Notes: generated by a model from the sequence alone, not told the origin. Numbered from the stretch's first letter, positions 10,860 through 23,840 are shown. The stretch is 64,000 bases of DNA from Taxillus chinensis (GCA_023512835.1 CM042085.1:30985812-31049811), one strand, 5' to 3'. Program-made: numbers and translations.

Positions 10860-11195
10860 GATGTGACTATTGTCATATCACTAACATTACTTAAAGCTTA
10901 ACGTGCAGTGCACCACATCTGAGATAAAGAGAAAGAGAGTGAGGGAGATAGGAAATGGTCTCGAACAGTGCATCTGGACAAGAGAAGGTGAAACATGACA
11001 TAAAATCTAGATTTACAAATGAAAGAGTGTTTTTTTTTTAAAATCCGATAGCGGCAAACCCCCACGGAGTTTGGGCGCCGTAGCTCTCACCGATACCTAC
11101 AAATCAAAAAAATGAGCCTAAAATGGACTACTGTGCGCAAATTATGGCAATTTGAAGTTTTCGTTAAAAATTACGATTAACTAAACCTAGAAACC
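10860..11195. other. Intergenic spacer
   Basis: A mixed stretch between the TRIM-like element and the next solo LTR, with a purine-rich run at about 10920-10960. No gene is seen. Confidence 0.4.
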
Positions 11196-13086
11196 TGTCA
11201 CACCCCTAAATTCCGAAACCCGCAGAATCAGGAACACGACTTTCCCACGCCCACTCTAGGGGTCGAGGGGTTGGTGACCGATTCAATCCTGTACAATACT
11301 ACAACAGGGGTAGATTTGTACCCCAATATGATAAATCCAAAATTTAGTAAATGAGCATAACAATGCAACCAATCCATATAAATGTACAGCACACCAAACC
11401 ACTCACAAATAGTCCCACCAATTGGGTTCATACAACTGTCATGGACCCAAGTCCGGAAAATAAATAACTAAACCAACAAATAAGTCCATAAAAAAGAATC
11501 CTACATAAAGAGATCCTGACCTGCTCCGCTATGGCTCTAACAGCTATCCCCTACAACCTGTAGGAATTAGAAATAAAGTAGGGTGAGCACGAGTGCCCAA
11601 TAGGTGATCCACTTCTCCACTATTCTATTTCATAAACTCCTATGTCTATATGAACCGTGTATGTTTGTGCCGGTGAAGTGTTATATTCCAACACAATTAA
11701 ATTCCATCCAATCACAAATAGAACATCACATCACATTTTAAATCATTGAAGGTTCATGAAGGCAAACAATCACCCATGGCAATTCCTGCTACCAACTCCA
11801 GGAATTTCAAATCACTATAAGACAGCCATATGTGGGACCTGCGGTGCCCCTAACGACAACCCGCCACATATGGGACCCGGATTAACCAGCCACACAGGGG
11901 ATCTGCGGCTCCTTGCCAGCCCTATGCGAGACCCATGGTTAATCTAGCCAATTCTACCACCAACCTCACGCACATAATTAAAAGAAACATTTACTTTAAA
12001 ATTAGAAATCATTACATGACAACGCAAGATATTGAATTGACCAAACCATAATGATAACATGCTACAATTAACAGTTTTGACACCATCACATATTGGTAAG
12101 CTCAGAAAATATCATTTCCAATCAAAACTAATCAAACTAGGCCCGGAGAATATATATGTATATAATTACTATCAATTACTATTAACAAAGTGTTAAGTTC
12201 CACACAAATATTTTCTTAAAGATTTATTAATTAACAGATTACAGAATTGTATACAACTGTGTATATATTATTTTCTACAAATTTTCTATTAAGTAGTCCC
12301 CTTCCCCTCCATGTCAGCACAGGGCTGATTGTTTCAGCGTGTGCACGGGCGCAAGGTCACGCCGGCCCTCACGAGCTGGCGCTAGTTTGCGGGGGCGGCA
12401 CTAATGCCGCCGCCCCTGCCTCCCCTCCATGACAGCGTGGAGTTCTGCCACATAAAGGAACCGAGGCCAGAGGCCTCAGCAGATTTTTTTTTCTTCGTGT
12501 GCCTGGAGTGTCACCTTGCGTACGGAAACAGGCCAACGGACCCACGCTCCTACTAGTAGCCGACTCGCAGAGGATGATGATTGAGGATAAGAAGGTGATC
12601 AAGAACACATACAGAAACATGCAATAACCCAACGACAGCAGCGAGAAATAACCCAACGTATATTTATAACCTCAACGTAAAACAATAGCTACATAACCCA
12701 ACGTTCATGCAATAATGAGGAATCAAGGATTAAGAAACGAGGAACACCTACTTGGATTAAGTTTCAAAGAATCAATGGAACTGCTTCTGTTCTTCCCTTG
12801 CCACGTTTTACGCACGCGCAACGGACTTAGGGTTTCACCCTAGGTTCCCCCTATTTATACTTACCAATGCATAATAATAATAATATGAATAAAATTTAGT
12901 AATAATAATAATAATAATATAATTAATAATAATAACCATAATTAATAATATAATTCATTACAAATAATAATCACGTTAAAATTAATAATCTCAAATATTA
13001 AAATAATATTAATAACCACGCTATCAAAGATATTTCGAACTCTATTTGGCCTAACTTCCAACCTCACACAGGTACGAGTCTTTACA
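11196..13086 (-). mobile_element. Solo LTR of the Tekay-like family, TSD AAACC
   Basis: This 1,891-bp LTR starts TGTCACACCCC and ends GAGTCTTTACA, flanked by AAACC at 11191-11195 and 13087-13091. Its first 700 bases align with the solo LTRs at 28649 and 40535 (shared ccacgcccactc.aggggtcgag and gccatatgtgg phrases). A minus-strand TATA box lies at 12852-12859. A GC-rich segment at 12310-12480 is open in several frames but encodes nothing recognisable. No internal region remains. Confidence 0.9.
12852..12859 (-). promoter_or_regulatory. LTR TATA box
   Basis: TATAAATA on the minus strand in the solo LTR at 11196-13086, in the position equivalent to that in its sister LTRs. Confidence 0.55.
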
Positions 13087-13124
13087 AAACCCATAGATCT
13101 AGCAGTGGAATAGATGATCAATGC

Positions 13125-13345
13125 CTGATCGAGGCTTGCTTGACGCTCGAGACTTGCTCGACATTAGAGACTCGAGCACGCCTCAAGCAGGATGGCTCGA
13201 GCAACGTGCTCGAGTGTATATGTTCGAGCCCCTGCTTGACACCTACTTGAGCAACTTGCTCGAGCCTCAAACTCAAGCACACCTCGAGCAGGGTGGCTCC
13301 GAGCGTATATGCTCGAGCCTTTACTTAACGCCTGCTCGAGCGATG
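13125..13345. repeat. CTCGAG word array
   Basis: Eight exact CTCGAG hexamers, plus variants such as CTTGAGC and TTCGAGC, fall in about 220 bp, separated by 10-30 bp without a fixed period. The word is self-complementary, so the array can form alternative hairpins. A related array occurs at 59452-59692 inside another LTR. It is open for 86 codons on plus and 67 on minus, which I treat as by-products of the repeat. Confidence 0.8.
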
Positions 13346-13355
13346 ATCCAGGAGC

Positions 13356-14256
13356 GTGCTGAATCATGGAAAAAAAACTGATATAGCTTATTCCATGTCA
13401 GTTGGGGATGCAAAAATACCGCAATACCGGTTTATACCTAGCATTGCTCAGAGCATGAGGGAGGAGAGCCCACCAGGATTTGTGAGTTTCAATGGCTTTT
13501 CCTAAAATTAAATTAAAATAAATGAAAAGAAAAAATATATCCATCAAAAAGTTAAATATACCTAAAAATTATTTTTGATCTCACATAAAATTTCAAAAAT
13601 ATCTTAAAAATATTTTTTGAATACACTAGTTTAAAATTTTTATCAAAAAATATTCCAATATAGATATATTGTTTGAAAATAATATTTGAATATTTAATTT
13701 ATATTAACATAATATAATGTTTAAATATTATTTTTTAAATATTATTATAGTATTTGAATATTATTATTTGAACATAATTCTTTTATTAAGTTTTGGGATA
13801 TTTTAGTTATTTCATTAATGATGTATTTGACGGGTGTGAGTATCTCTCCGTAAAACAAGAGGAAGCATTTGGTTACCTGACCTGTAAAAATAGTTTCCCA
13901 ATGGCATCAAGAGATCATAAACCAATTGTGTCATGTTGGTAAAAAAACTAAGGTATCGCATATTAATAGGGGCTTGAGGAGCTAGAGTCTACTATCTAGC
14001 ACTTAAAGGGTGTGTTACAACTTTGCAAACAATAATTTTATATGTAGGTCATTATTTATGAAAATATTAACAATACCTTTATTTTTTATTATTATATTAA
14101 TTGACTTTATTATTATCTAGTATATTATAAAATTAAATAATGATACATACAATTAGGATTAGATAATCGTTGAGTAATTATCATGACGTGGCAGCATATC
14201 AAATCAATGGAGGGAGAAGAGAAAAAAAAAATCACATCTATCTAATCAGCCACAAT
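13356..14256. other. AT-rich intergenic spacer
   Basis: Very AT-rich from 13500 to 14200, with no gene, no long ORF and no clear repeat boundary. Confidence 0.4.
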
Positions 14257-15907
14257 TGTCATCACTAGTTTTCATCCGGAGCAAAACCGAATGATGAAAT
14301 GTGAAGAGTCGTCACCAACTATATGAGGTACAGTTGGATCACCTAAAGTATAGTCTACGTCTAAAGTTTGGTTCAAAATCGGTTACGCGAAGAAAAGGAT
14401 TGACACTCTTACGACGTCCAAAATTAATACCTATCTTAAAAACTTTTCTACTTATTTTTGTTTTGATTAAAAAATCACATATTATCTAATTAGCTTATTA
14501 ATTAATCTAATTACTAATTACATATTAATTATCTAATTATTAAGATTGCTAATTACCTAATTACTAATGTTATGTAGTTAATTATATGTTAACTATTTAA
14601 TAACTAGTCTAAATTAAAAAGTTAAAAAGTTAATTACTAAGTTATAATTATTATAATTTAATTTCTAATCATTGAAATTTAATTACTAGTCTAATTGTTT
14701 ACACTAACTATTAAATATTATACTTAATTATTAAATTCAATTACTAATATACTACACTATTACCTAAGCATATTAAAATAATAATACTTAATACTAATTA
14801 TCCTAAATTTAATTATGAGCTAATTACTATTTTACTAAATAAAAAAATACCTAAAGCTAAAGAAAGAAAAGAATAAAAACTTGAAATAACATGGGCTGAG
14901 CGCACCTTCCTCCTGAACGTCTCCTTTTATGATAAGTTGTGTGAGTGAATGAGAGGAATAAGGTATATTTATATGGTGGAGATATGGCCGTTAGTAGAGA
15001 ATATTGTCATTGGGAAAAACAAAAAGTGGCCATTAGAATAGTGTCGTGACTGTTGGAGGAGTATTGAGTGGAAAACTATTTTTTATTTTGTTGTAGAAAA
15101 TGCTTTTTTTTGGGAAATAAAAAATATTGGTGTGCATCCGACCCAGTTAAAATGGGGTGCTATAAGGCTTTTTTTTTCTCTTTTTTTCTTCTTTTTTATT
15201 TCGTATGCTCTTTTTATTTTTTATTTGTTTTTATGTTTTTTAATACATTTATATGATTATAGATATTATATATATTAAGTATAAGTTAATGTGATTATCA
15301 TTTTATTTTATTTTGTTTTGTTCTTTTTTTTTTTAACATAGTTACATTATTCTATATATTATTCATTATAGGTTAATCATGGTTAGTCAATTGTCCGTCA
15401 ATTGCTCATTGTTAGCGGTTCGAATGTGGTTTTGACTAAAATTTTTTTATTTAACCTCAGAATTGAGTGTGATCGAAGGCATTGATCCTCAAATCTGACT
15501 TTCTATCACCTAGGACTGGCGCCTTGATGTTTGATGGATTTTCTGAATAATAATTCATTAACATCACACTCTTTGACTTAACGACCACGCCTCGTTATTT
15601 ATCTATACCAAATGAGTAACAGATAAGGAAGAAATGCATGAAGGTGTATGTCCAACAAATGGGGTCTAACAACAGTTCCATGACAATGCCACAATCCAAT
15701 TGCATAAATATTTTTATATAAAATTATATTTTCATTCATTTCTCAATATCTTATTAAATGTGCAAAATCTCTTTCTCAATATCTTATCAAATGTGCAAAA
15801 AGAGTTATTATATTAAAAAAGTAACAATTAGTTCAATTCTAAATATTAATGATCTCAATGCTAACCAAAGTTGCTATTAATTTTTAAATATGATACTTCT
15901 AGTATCA
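14257..15907 (-). mobile_element. Probable solo LTR of the TGTCATCAC family (family B)
   Basis: TGTCATCACTAG at 14257 is followed by gagtcgtcaccaact, gtacagttgga and ggttacgcg..ggattgacactc, in the same order as in the family-B LTRs at 20050 and 63109. A minus-strand TATA-like CATATAAATATACC lies at about 14963-14976. The right boundary is tentative: CA at 15906-15907 is followed by ACAAT, matching ACAAT before 14257. The left part is secure, the right end much less so. Confidence 0.45.
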
Positions 15908-16758
15908 ACAATTGTTAATAATATACTATTAATACCCTCACTAATAATATTAATTTATCCTATCTTAAACCCAAAGAATCATAATTTCAAAAATAATGAT
16001 GACAATGTATAAGACTATAAATCAACCAAATGTTCATGAACAAGTTTACATTCAGTTCGGTAAAAAAATCATTTATATTCGTTAATTAAGGAATAATATC
16101 ATTCACGAATGTGTTTACGAGCATAACCATGCAGTTTGTAAATATTCATGAACAAGAAAAAAAATGGCCTCAAAAATTTGAATAGCATATTAGAGATCAT
16201 TAGCAAATGTCTAACAGCTTGTGTGGGGATTTAATGACTAAAAACCAACACATGGGAAAAATTGTTTGCTAAATCAATCTGAGCAAGCTCTAGGTGATTA
16301 TTGAACTCACCTACTTGTAGGGGTGATATCAGCTCTACTGGGTGCAGGGACAATCTATTACTATATCCTGCTCTTGCCTAGGTAGGGTGCTAAATTTTAA
16401 AATTGTACCCCACTCCATATGTAGGCGGGACGAAATACCCCATATTTTAGTGAGATTGGCGATGAATGTTTTATCCGCTCATATCCCGTTATCGCTCTTT
16501 ATTAGTTTTGCTCATATAAATAACTTTGACTCAAATCAAACTTCTACACCATTTTTGACCAATTTTTTTTTATAAAATTAATTTAATTTACAATAACAAA
16601 TGCCATTCAAAATATCAAAAATCATAAACAATAATTACAAAATAAATAGATACATTTAAAATATTATACAACTATAAATATAAATGATTAACATTAAGCA
16701 CGGGGGGTAGGGCAGGGTACCTTGCTACATATCATTGCTCCTAACCTATAAGGACACA
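15908..16758. other. AT-rich intergenic spacer
   Basis: No gene seen. Slightly GC-richer patches at 16318-16460 and 16700-16735 are weakly inverted copies of each other but lack a convincing target duplication. Confidence 0.35.
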
Positions 16759-17213
16759 TGTTTGAGGCTATGGGAGGTAGCCTTAGGATGAGATGTTTAT
16801 TTGAGAAAACTAATATCAATATAGTGATATACGCATTAAATGAAGCATTTTAACAGTAATTGGATCCCTTAAGAAGGTATTTTTATTATTTTTTGGTATT
16901 TTTGAGCAGAAAGTATAAAAGGGGAAAGAAGAACCCTAATCCCGAAAATTAAAATTGTCCTTTCTTTCTAGAGAGAGAAATAGAGGAGAAGAGGAGAGAC
17001 AAAGCAAGGAAAAGTGATTTTGGCCGATCCGGACTCAAATCAACCGAAATTGAGATAGAGATTCATATTATAGACCTTGTTTTACTTGTTTTTTTAGCAT
17101 GTGGTAGTGATTAAACCCATGAAATGTGGTGAATTGATGCATATGAGGTGTTGATTTTAGTATCTTAATGCATTTTGAGATATGATAGAGTACCTAGAAC
17201 CTATTAGGAGGTG
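16759..17213 (+). mobile_element. 5' LTR copy of a truncated gypsy element
   Basis: From TGTTTGAGG this segment aligns with 19545-20049. Shared phrases include gagaxaaagxaaggaaaagtg, agcatgtggtagtgat and tagagtacctagaac. It contains AGTATAAAAGGGG at about 16911-16923, a good TATA box. It is followed within about 15 bases by RNase H coding sequence, so the primer site, gag, protease and reverse transcriptase have been deleted. Confidence 0.7.
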
Positions 17214-19520
17214 TTTCGGGACTAATATTGGGTCTGGGGTGTGTATTGATGCAGGAACGCAATGTGATTGCGTATGGTTCGAGACATTTGAAACCTCATG
17301 TGTTTAACTATCCTATACATGAGTTGGAGTTGCCACTAGTGATCTTTGCCATAATGAGTTGGCAACACTATCTTTTGAGGGATAAGTTTATTGTGTATAC
17401 GGACCATCAAAGTCTTTAGTATATCTTTACCCAGGAAGATTTGAACTTGAGATAGTGTAGGTGGATGAAGTATATACAAACGTTTGATTTTACCCTTGCC
17501 TATACCTCCAGTAAAGGAAATGTGGTGGCAAATGCCCTAAGTAGGAAAGGCAAGGCTGAGGTGGCCATGAGGGAGTGGAAACTGATGGAGCAGTTAGCTA
17601 TGTTAAGGCTTCATCCTTGTATCTCTAAGAGAGGGATGATTTTGAGTTTTATAGTGGTGATGTCCTATTTGTATTAGCGAGTCTGAGAAGGACAATTGGG
17701 GGATATTGAGTGTGAGATACTTTGGACGCAGATTCTAGCTAGAGAGCTAGCAGGGGATTGGGTCGAGGGTCCTGAGCATGAGTTAACTTTTCAGGGGCAT
17801 CTGATTGTGGCACCTCCTCTTTATAGGGATGTGATGAAAGAGTTTCATCAGTCTAGAGTTTCTGTTCATCCAGAAGGCACCAAGATGTTCCATTCTCTTC
17901 GGAGACATTTTTGTTGGCCCGGAATAAAGAGGGATGTGGCAGAGTTTGCTTCTGCATGTCTTACTTGTCAGCAGGTAAAGGATAAGCACCAGCATCCAAT
18001 GGGTATGTTGCAGCCATCGATAGTGATAGAGTAGAAATGAGATCACATCACTATAGATTTTGAGATAGGACTTCTACCTACCCCGGGGAGGAAGGACATG
18101 ATTTAGGTGATTGTGGATCGACTGACAAAATCAGCCCATTTTCTAGCTATGAGGGAGCGGGATTCTATAGAAGCTTTGAGCCAATTGTATATCAATGAGA
18201 TTGAGAGGTTGGATGGGGTGCCCTCCTTGATTATATTGATACGAGATTTACATCCCGATTTCGGACAGGTTTCCAAGAGGCTTTAAGGACACAGTTGAAT
18301 TTGAATATAACTTTTTATCCCGAGATGGATGGCTAGTCCGAAAGGATGATTTAGATTTTGGAGGACATGTTGCGAGCATGTGTGAAAGGTTTTGGGGGTT
18401 CGTAGGCAACTTATCCGCTTTTGGTGGAGTTTGCCTATAACAATAGCTCTCAGACATCTATTGGCATGACACCATTTGAGGCATTATATGGGCGATCGTG
18501 TCAGTCTCTTTTATGTTGGACAGAGGTAGTGAAACTGCTCTTTTATAACCACAGCTGGTCCAAGAGGCCATCGAGAAGGTGCCCATGATTCGTCAACAAT
18601 TGGTAACAGCTTAGAGTAGACAGAAATCTTATGCGGATCAGAGGGGGAGGCCTTTGGAATTTTTTGTGGGTGATCATGTGTTCCTCCGTGTGTCCCTGAG
18701 GAAAGGACATCAATGGTTTGAAAAAAGTTCCAAGTTATCTTTGAAATTTATTGGCCTTTTTGAGATCTTGGATTAAGTTAGTCTAGTGGCATATCAGTTG
18801 GCTTTACCACCACGATTGGGCAAGGTGCATAGTGTGTTTCACGTGTCATAGTTACGAAAATATCATCCAAATCCAACTCATGTGATTAATTGAGGTGATT
18901 TGGACATTGCGGACGATGTGTCAGTTATGGAGGTTCTTATTCGGGTATTGGACATGCAGGACAAGCTATTGCGAGGTAAAATTATCCCTTTCGTTTGTGT
19001 ATTATAGTGACACCATGGAATGGAGGAGGAGATATAGGAATACAAGGCAGAGATGTAGGAGATTTACCTCGAGTTGTTCAAGGACGAACAAGCCTGAGGG
19101 AGGGAGGTGGCTAGAGAGCCTTCTCTTTGTTATCTGGTATGTGTCATGTATTATGGATTGTGACATATATACGATATGGTGTTTTTTGTGGTGTTTGAAA
19201 ACATATATGATATGTTCTGTATGTGTGATATGTTATGTGGGGTCATATATGATGTGGTCTTTTATGCATATATGATATGCGATGTTTTAAACCGTGCTAA
19301 AATTTTGGAACTGTGTATTGGGTTTATGCGAGTTTATGTTACACATATGAGAGTGTGGAAATGTGGGTTTCTTGTGGGGTTATTTATGCATGTTTTGGCT
19401 TGTTGTGGCTATTATTATTGTGTGAGGGACTTTGAGCTTGGATTTTGCAATGAATTTATTGAGTGAGTGTGGCTTTGTGTTGTTGTTTCACTCCTGTGTT
19501 TCTTTTCGAGGATGAAAAGC
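17214..19520 (+). pseudogene. Ty3/gypsy (Tekay/Del-like) RNase H, integrase and degenerate C-terminal remnant
   Basis: Reading through stops and frameshifts, the RNase H region (GLGCVLMQERN, YTDHQSL, about 17231-17560) is followed by the integrase zinc-binding HHCC domain (about 17842-17975, CLTCQQVK). The integrase core follows (DRLTKSAHF about 18118-18145, then a DG-x-SER block about 18325-18345). The HVSxLRKYHPNPTHVI tail at about 18840-18890 is typical of the Tekay/Del chromovirus clade. Many interruptions are TAG where the family has Gln or Trp (for example 17418, 17456, 18334 and 18352). Reverse transcriptase is missing. A purine-rich AAGGAGGAGAGGAAGA just before 19541 is the polypurine tract. 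Non-functional. Confidence 0.85.
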
Positions 19521-19544
19521 TTTTAAGGAGGAGAGGAAGACCTG

Positions 19545-20049
19545 TGTTTGACGTTTTGAAGATAGCCCTGAGATGAGACGTTATTTGGGAAAATTAATAT
19601 CAGTACAGTAATTAGACCCGATTTAAATAGAGCATTTTAACAGTATCAATACACGTTAAATGGAGCGTTTTGACAATAATTAGGCCCAATTTGAAATCGA
19701 AAACTCAGGAAGGTGTTTTTATTATTATTTGATATTTTGGGTAGAAAGTATAAAATGGGAGGAAAGAACCCTAATCCCCAAAATTAAAACTATCATTCCT
19801 TTTTTTAGAGAGAAAGTAAGGAAAAGTGGATTTTGGGTGATTGAGACTCAAATTAACCGAAATTGAGATAAAGATTCATGTTTTAGACCTAATTTTACTT
19901 AATTCTTAGCATGTGGTAGTGATAACACTCATGAAATATGGTGAATTAATGTATATGGGTAGAATGACCCATATGCATGTAGGGTGTTGATTTTGATATT
20001 TTAATACATTTTGAGATATTATAGAGTACCTAGAACTCGTTATGAGGTG
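19545..20049 (+). mobile_element. 3' LTR copy of the truncated gypsy element
   Basis: It aligns with 16759-17213 and carries AGTATAAAATGGG (TATA box, about 19748-19760). It includes about 40 extra bases near 19940-19985 and is cut at GAGGTG by the family-B LTR starting at 20050. The matching downstream remainder (expected to start tttcggg) was not found. Confidence 0.7.
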
Positions 20050-20889
20050 TGTCATCACCGGATTTTGTTCGGGAGGGAAACCGCTTTTGGGGTGCGGTTC
20101 CCCCCAACCATCATTCGAATGGTGATGAGAAAATGGAGTCGCCACCAACCGTTTTTGGGGTGTGGTTGGCCACCTAAAGAAAAATTGATCTAATGCCGCT
20201 AGGGGAAGGGCTCAAGAGTTGATTATGCGTGGGAAAGGACTAACACCCCCACAACGCCCTTCCGGTACCTATCTTAGGATTTTGGAGGTTTCTAATTTGT
20301 TTTAATTATGTAACCTAAAATTAATTAGCCTAAAGGTGATGTTAAATGTGCATGTGACCGAAAGGTCTATTATTTTTATTTTTCGAAGTTGTTTGTTAAA
20401 GTTCAAAATAAATCCAATTTATCCTAAACATCTAAGGGAGTTCTAGTAATCATTTTATTTCCTACATTCTTTGTTAAAGTTAAATAGTGAATCCAATTTA
20501 ATCCTAGATCTCTAAAGGGAATCCTATGGTTGGTTCCAAGGTTAAATGCTTAAGCCGAAATTGAATTTTGTTTATTTTCTCAAACACACGCTATGAATGG
20601 CACTAAAAAGGTTTGATAAGAAAAGAGGCAAAGCACATAAAAATCTAGGTGTGGAAAAAGTTTGAAACACAATCAAGATTTAAAATCCTGAGTCAAAGAA
20701 TTTTAAAGTAAACAAAAGGAAAAATGATGAAAAATAATTGAGTTTGAAAAAGGCTATTTGTTTGCCCCTTTTTTTTATTTAGGGAAAGTTTTTTTTTAAA
20801 TGTTTTTATTTTGTTTTTGTTTTTTTAGAAAACATATGAATAACAAAAACAAACACAAGTGTAATGTGTGATAGTGTGCCATCCACAAT

Positions 20890-20990
20890 CTCCCTTTTTT
20901 TTTTTTTTTTTTTTTCTCTTTTTTTATTTTGTTTTTTTTTTCTTTCTTTTTTTTCTCTCTCTTTTTTTTTTACTTTTTTTTTCACTATGT
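20890..20990. repeat. Polypyrimidine (T/C) tract
   Basis: About 100 bases of almost pure T and C, with T runs up to about 20. A similar T-rich tract follows the homologous LTR start at 63109 (63470-63660), so it belongs to the LTR family. Confidence 0.85.
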
Positions 20991-22488
20991 CCCTGGTACA
21001 TTGTTACAATAGCTGAGGTTGCAAGCCCATATTACAATGTTACTAGTGACCATACTAACATGCCTAAGGTCAAATGAACATGGACGAAAATATAAGTGAC
21101 AATAGGCAGTGCTAAAGAGGCAACATGAAAAACGTACAACCCAGCCACTAGTTTTAACCCAAAGACAAACAGAAATAAAATGAAAAGATTGCAGCCCGCC
21201 ACATTAAGCAACAATGAGCCATCCAGCTTGGAGCAGTGACAGTGGACTCACGTGGAACCCAACCAGTCAGGTACGGTGAACCAGAAACATAACCCAGGCA
21301 CAAAGAGGAAAAACATTAATCACATTCACCAAACTAAAAACTGATCTACATTCTTTTCTTCTTTGTAAAAATATTGTTTTGTTAAAAAGAGCATAATCAG
21401 ACCAAACCCAAAAATGAAACACAAACAAAACTGCACACAGAAACGCACACAAGCCAAAACAAACCCTGCAACGTGTCTATACAAAAACGCTGTATTTGGT
21501 AAAATAGAGAGTGAAATCGGATCATACATTGAACACAAACCAAGACGAAAGTGTGTATGACCAGACCAGTCTAAACCAAGAACACCCTAATGGAGAAAGA
21601 AATAGGGGTTCGTAACTCCATTATCAGCCAAACAAATACACGGCATTAGTAATATGCAGATAGGAACATATACGAACATATACAAAGACAAACAGAGAGA
21701 CAACAGGGATATGATCGGCTCTCCTCATGAACCCTCACGAAATACTGGGATTTGGATGACATTAATAGAATCAGTAGGCATACATATCATAACACAAACA
21801 CCTTATTTAATCATTTCACACAAGAGCATGACAGAAACAACAGGTTACAAAACTTACCGAAGATAGATGTGACGTTCAACTTCTTATACGGGAACTGAGT
21901 ACCCCCTGCGCTAGCCTCCAACTGAGCGATAGCAACGGCGAGCTGACGTTTTCTACGTTTCCCAAGTATCTTCAATGCCTTGTTGGTGTCTTCGTCCGGC
22001 TATTGCGACGCCTTGGAACGATGCCAGGGGTCCTCCGCCTTTCTTGTGACCATGAAACAAACGACAGTGGTGGTTGCGTCCAACTCCACGAGGACCGGCA
22101 AGTGTTATGCCAGCCAAGGGTAGCGAAATGGGGCGTCTGATTTGGGAAAGGAAAGGGCTTTTGAGATGGAGGTTTTGGGTCGTAGGACTGTCTTTGAGGC
22201 AGCTAGAGGGAGAGTTGGGAAAGGAAGACGGCGAGTTTTGGATTATTAGGGGGAGGGAGATGATGCCATATCGGAGAATCGAAGAGAGGAATGGGTCATT
22301 TTGATGGGCGGCCCGAGAGAAGACGGGAGAATATTTGGGACGGCCAGCCAGAGAACGGAGAAGCAGAGAGGGAAAAGAGATGAGGAGCGAGTGGATTTTG
22401 TGGGGAGAAGAGAAACCAGAGATGAGGGAACGATGGTAATCGAATTTTTTTAACTGGCCAACCGAACCAGGAGGAAGAAAAGCTTGGG

Positions 22489-22496
22489 GTTTTATA
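22489..22496 (-). promoter_or_regulatory. TATA box of the family-B LTR
   Basis: TATAAAAC on the minus strand in the context CGCCTATAAAACCCC. A GC-rich presumed leader follows in the minus direction. Confidence 0.5.
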
Positions 22497-23100
22497 GGCG
22501 AGGCGATTAGGGTTTGAGAGGAGGGGTGAAGGGCGCCGTTGAACGGGTGCTGGGTTGGGCGAGAGGTTAGCTTTGAGAGAAGGAGGGCAACCCATGGTTG
22601 AACCATGGTTAGATTGTGCGAGCTGGGTTTGGAGCGATAGGCTAGCGCAGAGCTGGTCGTCCGCTTGGTGGTCCTCCGGCGAGGTGGTTTGGCTGGTGCG
22701 GGGTGGTCCTCCGGGATCACGGCGGCAGGGGCGTGGAATTGGGGAAGAAGACAGCGATGAGGAGGGAGAGAGAAGGGAAGGAGACAAAAGGCGTTGGTGA
22801 AGCGATAAGAGCAAATGATTTTTGTGGCTGGATTTATTTTATTTTATGTATTTATTTTGTTTTTCCTTTTGTTTTATTTTTTTCTTTGTTTTCTTTATTT
22901 TTACACCAGTAAAATGGCGGCACGTGGATGAGAGATGGGTGGAAAAGTAAAATAAAAGCAGGAAAATATGTTGTTTTGGGATTTTTAACTGATGCCTTTC
23001 GGTTTTTGGGATCGGCAGGACAAAGCAGATTTCAAAACACCTCGAAAAAGTTATTTTTGGACTCGGGGTGTCGGGACAAGCGACCCCGTGTCAATTTTAT

Positions 23101-23840
23101 TTGAAAACGATCATGTTTTTGCAGCAAGCCTGTACCGCGATTATTTATTACCGTAAAAATGATTTTCTTTTGATTTTCGTCGAAAAAGCCTGGGAGCGAA
23201 TATATACAATATATATGTCAAAATTCTTTTGAGGGCCGTTCGAATAATTTCTTGAAATCAGGCATTTACGGCTCAATGGTCACGACTCCGTCATTCTGCA
23301 AAAGTTCAACAGATCGAGGTGGCATTGAAGAAAATTGAATTTGATAGAATATGTCCAACCCGGACAAATTAGGGTCCAACAAAGTGTTTGGGGACCAATA
23401 TTGGTAATTTTGGGGCATGCGATGCCAGATATCATGAGTTATAGTGGCCAGAAATGGTGTCTGTCGGCGACCAATCACGGTTGGCTATTAGTTGGTCGTG
23501 GTTGACAGGGTGTTATGGGAGGCTTTGACATCATCGATTGCGGCCAGTTTATGGTCTGCCATGGCCGATGGGTTTGGTCATGCTTGTTTTGGGTCAGCCG
23601 TGACTTACAGAAAGTAAAAATGAAAGATTGGATTTGATGAGATTGGTTGCGGTTGGATTGGTGTCCGCTGCAACCGGAGGGGTCTTGATCGCGGCCGGTG
23701 AGAGGTCCGGCACAGCCAACGTGTATTTGGGTCAGGGTGGCAGTATTAATTTTCCGCATCTGGTCTTGTGTCTTAAGCCTGTTTGCTCCGTTTTGAGTGC
23801 TATGTGGCCTGGGTTGGTCCCAAGAGGTCCTATATGCACT
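23101..23840. other. Unresolved repeat-derived sequence
   Basis: Mixed composition between the family-B LTR and the next Tekay LTR. At 23460-23720 imperfect ggccg/cggcc words (cggccagt, atggccg, gcggccggtg) recur, suggesting retrotransposon sequence. No domain is recognisable on either strand. Confidence 0.3.

Larger units (their letters stand above)
20050..23100 (-). mobile_element. Long LTR of family B (TGTCATCACC), right end unresolved
   Basis: The LTR starts TGTCATCACCGG and continues with tggagtcgccaccaacc and taacacccccacaacgccc, as at 63109 and, inverted, near 54190-54310. Its coding direction is minus: TATAAAAC at 22489-22496 is the apparent core promoter, with a long GC-rich transcribed region below it. 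A polypyrimidine tract fills 20890-20990. At 21953-22720 the minus strand is open for 255 codons, Pro/Ser-rich without a known domain. I could not find the far terminus or target duplication, so 23100 is approximate. Confidence 0.6.

Noticed and set aside
15405..15440. tRNA-like box B (agcggttcgaatg)
   Set aside because: No box A at tRNA spacing and no cloverleaf stems.
16310..16745. Possible third hAT element (taggggtgatatc ... tgctccta)
   Set aside because: The ends match only loosely and the flanks (acctactt and acctataa) share 6 of 8 bases at best, with the boundary shifted to fit.
20045..23320. Target duplication AGGTG for the family-B LTR at 20050
   Set aside because: AGGTG occurs again near 23314 but without a CA before it, and the expected continuation of the interrupted gypsy LTR (tttcggg) does not follow.
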